Shown: in pieces, positions 12,301 through 14,964 of the stretch
How positions within the stretch are numbered: position 1 is the stretch's first letter
Layout of the letters: every line of letters begins with the position of its first letter
Source: Desulfobacteraceae bacterium
GTDB lineage: Bacteria > Desulfobacterota > DSM-4660 > Desulfatiglandales > HGW-15
DNA length: 14,964 nucleotides
NCBI GenBank assembly: GCA_003819975.1
Contig: RPPU01000034.1
Span: forward strand, 1-14,964
Direction: 5' to 3'
The notes under the pieces: model-generated
Database searches by the model: none
Seen by the model: the letters and a program-made list of their open reading frames with translations, nothing else
Told to the model about the DNA's origin: nothing
Translations under genes and position numbers: made by a program

Positions 12301-13533
12301 ATGCAAGAACTTTGGCTCGGCAGCCAGCTTTATGTAGGAAAAGCAGAGCAAGAACGCTTTTCAATCACGGCCATTCAGGAACGGATTGCGCGGGCCCAAG
12401 ACCAGGCGCAACTGGACGCACTGGCTGTTTGGGTTGAAGGCGCTCCGGAACTCTATGACCGGATCATGCGGTTTTGCCGGGAGCGCGGCCTAGAAACCTA
12501 TTTATGGTTTCCGGTATTGGCGGATGTCAACGGATACCGGGTTAAAGCAGAAGACCTGGTGGTCACGTGCGCGGGGCAAAAAGGAGTCGGCTCGATCGGC
12601 CGTTGGCCGCAACTCGGCACGGGCGGAGAAGATTTTCTTTTTATATGCCCGAACAAGCCGGATGCGGTGGAAAACGTTTTAGCCGGTTTCCGGCAAGCCG
12701 TCCAACACCCGGATTTGACCGGTGTGATGCTGGATCGTATTCGTTACCCTTCGGCGGTGAACGGCTTTGAGACCTTGTTTACCTGTTTTTGCGAATCCTG
12801 TTGCGAAAAGTTTCAAAAAACGTATGGCGCTTCTTTGCCCCTTTTTAAAGATCGAGTGGCCGTTTTTATCGACCGGTTGCAGAACCATGGCAACGGCGCT
12901 TTATACGACCGGGACGACTTTAAGGCGGCTTGGGAAGCAGCCGGGTTGCGATCCTTTACAAATTTTCGCAATTCCAATATATTTGAAATTGTCCAGAAAT
13001 TCAGCGCCGCGGCCCGCAGCCGCGGCTTGAAAGTCGGTCTCGATTTATATTCCGTTTCCGTCGCGTCTCTGGTGGGCCAGGACTACCAACTGCTGAGTCC
13101 GCTCTGCGATTGGATCAAGCCTATGTCCTATTGTCATGCCGTGGGACCGGCCGCGCTGCCGTTGGAGATTTATTGCCTCTGGCAAGCCCTTGAAATTTCT
13201 TGTCCGGCCCTGAAAAGTCCCAAGATTGTTTTAGAAAAGTTAATCGGCGTTTCTTTGCCGGAAAAAAAAGAAAATTTGTTGCATGACGGCATTTACGAAG
13301 AGTTTTTCGGTTTCGAGATGAAAAAGATCCAGGCGTTGCCCATCGGCCGGACCAAAGTGTTCGCCGGCATCGAGGCGGTACAAAACCCCGTCTTTAAAAT
13401 TCATATTGATGAAAAAATTTTGAAACGTTATCTGAGTTCGCTGCAGGCAAGCCCGGATGGGTTCATGGCTTCGTGGAATTTGCTTTATATTCCGGATGAG
13501 AATTTGAAGATATTAAGAAACCAAGGTTCATAG
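12301..13533 (+). CDS. TIM-barrel glycoside-hydrolase-like protein
   Basis: A 410-residue protein resembling hypothetical glycosyl hydrolases of the GHL10/DUF4015-like type. Beta-strand ends of a TIM barrel are visible: LDALAVWVEG (38-47), GLETYLWFPV (63-72), and GVMLDRIRYPS (141-151), where Asp145 followed by IRYP is the typical catalytic-strand signature. KVGLDLYSVSV and DWIKPMSYCHAVGP follow further on. A cysteine cluster CFCESCC at 162-168 might bind metal. There is no signal peptide, so it would act in the cytosol, on the imported sugar or glycoside if the operon context is meaningful. The ATG at 12301 has no clear Shine-Dalgarno sequence and lies 28 bp after the terminator. The C-terminal codons run into a 7-bp repeat. 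Confidence 0.7.
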   Translation: MQELWLGSQLYVGKAEQERFSITAIQERIARAQDQAQLDALAVWVEGAPELYDRIMRFCRERGLETYLWFPVLADVNGYRVKAEDLVVTCAGQKGVGSIGRWPQLGTGGEDFLFICPNKPDAVENVLAGFRQAVQHPDLTGVMLDRIRYPSAVNGFETLFTCFCESCCEKFQKTYGASLPLFKDRVAVFIDRLQNHGNGALYDRDDFKAAWEAAGLRSFTNFRNSNIFEIVQKFSAAARSRGLKVGLDLYSVSVASLVGQDYQLLSPLCDWIKPMSYCHAVGPAALPLEIYCLWQALEISCPALKSPKIVLEKLIGVSLPEKKENLLHDGIYEEFFGFEMKKIQALPIGRTKVFAGIEAVQNPVFKIHIDEKILKRYLSSLQASPDGFMASWNLLYIPDENLKILRNQGS

Positions 13534-13611
13534 TTCAAAAACATTGATTCAAGATTGCAGATTATAAGATTCAAGAATTCCAGGTTCAAAGTTCACGGTT
13601 CACAGTTCAAA
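13526..13611. repeat. GTTCA-based 7-bp repeats
   Basis: GTTCATA and GTTCAAA at 13526-13539 overlap the end and stop codon of the glycosidase-like gene. A second run, GTTCAAA, GTTCACG, GTTCACA, GTTCAAA, occupies 13584-13611 with an exact 7-base period. Such GTTCANN arrays are simple, fast-evolving spacer repeats. Here they appear to have set the last residues of the protein. Confidence 0.7.
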
Positions 13612-13615
13612 AAAA

Positions 13616-13666
13616 CGGATGAGAGGAACATCATCCGGGGGAGACGGATGATAGGAACATCATCCG
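13616..13666. repeat. Two tandem CGGATGA hairpins
   Basis: CGGATGA-GAGGAACA-TCATCCG (13616-13637) and CGGATGA-TAGGAACA-TCATCCG (13645-13666) are near-identical stem-loops with a 29-bp period and one differing loop base. A further TCATCCGG-like fragment is at 13749-13756. They sit in the 300-bp spacer before the second ABC ATPase gene. The rest of that spacer shows no coding frame. Confidence 0.7.
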
Positions 13667-13793
13667 GGGTTCACAGTTGATTTAAGAAAAAACAAGGTCT
13701 TGAATCATAAGAAAAATTCAGGGTAAAGAGGCGAGAGACGTGAGGCTATCATCCGGCACGGTTAAAGAAAACCAGGTCATGGGCCGGGGCGGG

Positions 13794-13822
13794 TTGTGGA
13801 AAGCCCAGGATCATTTTATAAT
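13794..13822 (+). promoter_or_regulatory. Candidate sigma-70 promoter with a near-leaderless start
   Basis: A perfect -10 box TATAAT (13817-13822) lies 17 bp after a poor -35 box TTGTGG (13794-13799). Transcription would begin about 3 to 6 nt before the ATG pair at 13832/13835, so any transcript from here would be nearly leaderless. It may be a chance match. Confidence 0.3.
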
Positions 13823-13831
13823 CGGAAAGAA

Positions 13832-14964
13832 ATGATGGAACAAACAGACATTATTCTCAAAATTCAAAAACTCAACAAATCCTTCCCCGGGGTTAAGGTT
13901 TTGGATAACATTGATTTTGAATTATACAAGGGCGAAGCGCATGCTTTGTTGGGCGAAAACGGCGCCGGCAAATCAACCCTGATTAAGATCATTTCCGGGG
14001 TGTACCGCAAAGACAAGGGAGCCATTTTTTTAAACGGGGTATCAAGCGATTTTCATGCACCGCGCGAGGCCTTTAAAAAGGGCGTGAGCGTTATTCATCA
14101 GGAAACGAGTTTGATCCCGCAGTTGACGGTGTTGCAGAATATTTTTTTAGGAATCGAAGAGACCCATTTCGGCCTGATCGATAAGCACAAGGCCGAAGAA
14201 CGTTATGCCGAAGTCAACGCCAAGCTGGGCTTCCAGTTGCCCCGTGACGAGCCGGTTCGCAACCTCAGCGTGGCCCAGCAGAAGATGACCGAAATCCTGA
14301 AAGCCATGGTGCATGCCTCCAGTCTGATCATCATGGACGAACCGACCGATTCCCTGACCGAAAACGAGATTCGGCAGCTGTTTCGGATCATTCAGGACCT
14401 TAAAAAAAACCGGGTGACCATCCTTTATATCACCCATTATCTGGAAGAAGTATTTCAGATCTGCGATCGTTTGACGGTTTTACGCGACGGCCGGAAAATC
14501 GATACCCGCAGGATCGGGGAAGTGACTCAAAAAGAGATCGTCAAAATGATGATCGGGGCGGAGCACCCGGCCGTTCTGTCAAAAGCATTTGCCCAGCCGG
14601 AGCAGAAACCGGCCCTGGCGGTCGCTAATCTCAGCAGTGACAGCACGGTCAGGGGAGTCTCTTTTACGGCTTATCAGGGTGAGATTTTAGGCATCACCGG
14701 CGTGATCGGGGCGGGCAAAAGCGAGTTGGCCCGGATGATTTTCGGGGCCGATCAGCCCGATGGGGGCGAAATCCGGGTGGCCGGAGAACAGGTTAGAATT
14801 AAATCGCCGACCCAGGCTGTGCGCCGGGGTATCGGCATGCTGCCGGAAGATCGCAAAAATTTCGGGTTGCTTTTGGAGCACGAGATCTATAAAAATATTA
14901 GCTTGCCCTCCTTGGCCCGGTTTTGCAAAGGAGGGATCATCTTCAAGAGCCTGGAATTCAGTAC
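13832..14964 (+). CDS. Sugar ABC transporter ATPase (RbsA/MglA type), 3' end cut by the window
   Basis: The first 377 codons of a duplicated sugar-importer ATPase; full family members have about 500 residues. Domain 1 is canonical: Walker A GENGAGKST (41-49), Q-loop Gln90 in VIHQE, signature LSVAQ (145-149), Walker B LIIMDEPT (165-172) and switch His202 in YITHY. Domain 2 begins near 258 and shows the usual degenerate Walker A VIGAGKSE (291-298) and LPEDRKNFGL. It energises sugar uptake at the inner membrane together with a permease that should follow outside the window and the binding protein at 11263. ATG at 13832 and at 13835 are both possible, with GGAAAG just upstream. Its first domain is the intact relative of the ABC part of the kinase fusion at 8720. 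Confidence 0.92.
   Translation, partial: MMEQTDIILKIQKLNKSFPGVKVLDNIDFELYKGEAHALLGENGAGKSTLIKIISGVYRKDKGAIFLNGVSSDFHAPREAFKKGVSVIHQETSLIPQLTVLQNIFLGIEETHFGLIDKHKAEERYAEVNAKLGFQLPRDEPVRNLSVAQQKMTEILKAMVHASSLIIMDEPTDSLTENEIRQLFRIIQDLKKNRVTILYITHYLEEVFQICDRLTVLRDGRKIDTRRIGEVTQKEIVKMMIGAEHPAVLSKAFAQPEQKPALAVANLSSDSTVRGVSFTAYQGEILGITGVIGAGKSELARMIFGADQPDGGEIRVAGEQVRIKSPTQAVRRGIGMLPEDRKNFGLLLEHEIYKNISLPSLARFCKGGIIFKSLEFS

Noticed and set aside
13616..13666. CRISPR array
   Set aside because: Only two hairpin units with a 29-bp period and 7-bp separation; no spacers of 25 to 40 bp and no cas genes.

Overview
The window comes from a Gram-negative-type (diderm) bacterium. A periplasmic sugar-binding protein has a Sec signal peptide and no lipobox, there is an NtrC-type sigma-54 activator, and there is a textbook -24/-12 promoter. 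Many spacers carry short palindromes and 10-bp or 7-bp periodic repeats of the kind often seen in genomes of uncultivated bacteria. Nothing here (no rRNA, no marker protein) fixes the phylum.

Layout. (1) 1-2455: a HAD-family hydrolase, then about 580 bp of non-coding, hairpin-rich spacer, then an HD-GYP cyclic-di-GMP phosphodiesterase-type protein. (2) 2652-3615, minus strand: a small YciI-like protein and an AT-rich orphan membrane protein. (3) 3724-6284, minus strand: a likely three-gene operon of a zinc-ribbon methyltransferase, an internally duplicated lycopene-cyclase-domain membrane protein and a UbiA prenyltransferase, the last two overlapping by 4 bp. This points to isoprenoid, carotenoid or quinone chemistry. 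(4) 6374-6979: a small conserved-looking protein behind a good sigma-70 promoter, then two genes facing each other that keep their 5' ends and appear to have lost their 3' ends. (5) 7314 to the end: a sugar-transport and signalling locus.

Region 5 is the exciting part. It encodes an NtrC-family response regulator (7314-8633) and a 606-residue soluble protein (8720-10540) that fuses the first ATPase domain of an RbsA/MglA-type sugar ABC transporter to a PAS domain and a complete histidine kinase. Downstream is a consensus sigma-54 promoter (TGGCACG-N4-TTGCT, 11142-11157) in front of an RbsB-like periplasmic sugar-binding protein, a strong terminator or attenuator, a TIM-barrel glycosidase-like protein, and a conventional RbsA-type sugar ABC ATPase cut off by the window end. 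My inference is a two-component system whose kinase senses sugar by docking its ABC domain onto the transporter permease (or by reading its nucleotide state), and whose regulator switches on the binding-protein gene through sigma-54. The permease would lie beyond the window. I know of no described histidine kinase of this architecture, but I could not search databases.

The large spacer 10541-11262 also holds a 207-bp element bounded by 32-bp inverted repeats and a perfect 22-bp palindrome.
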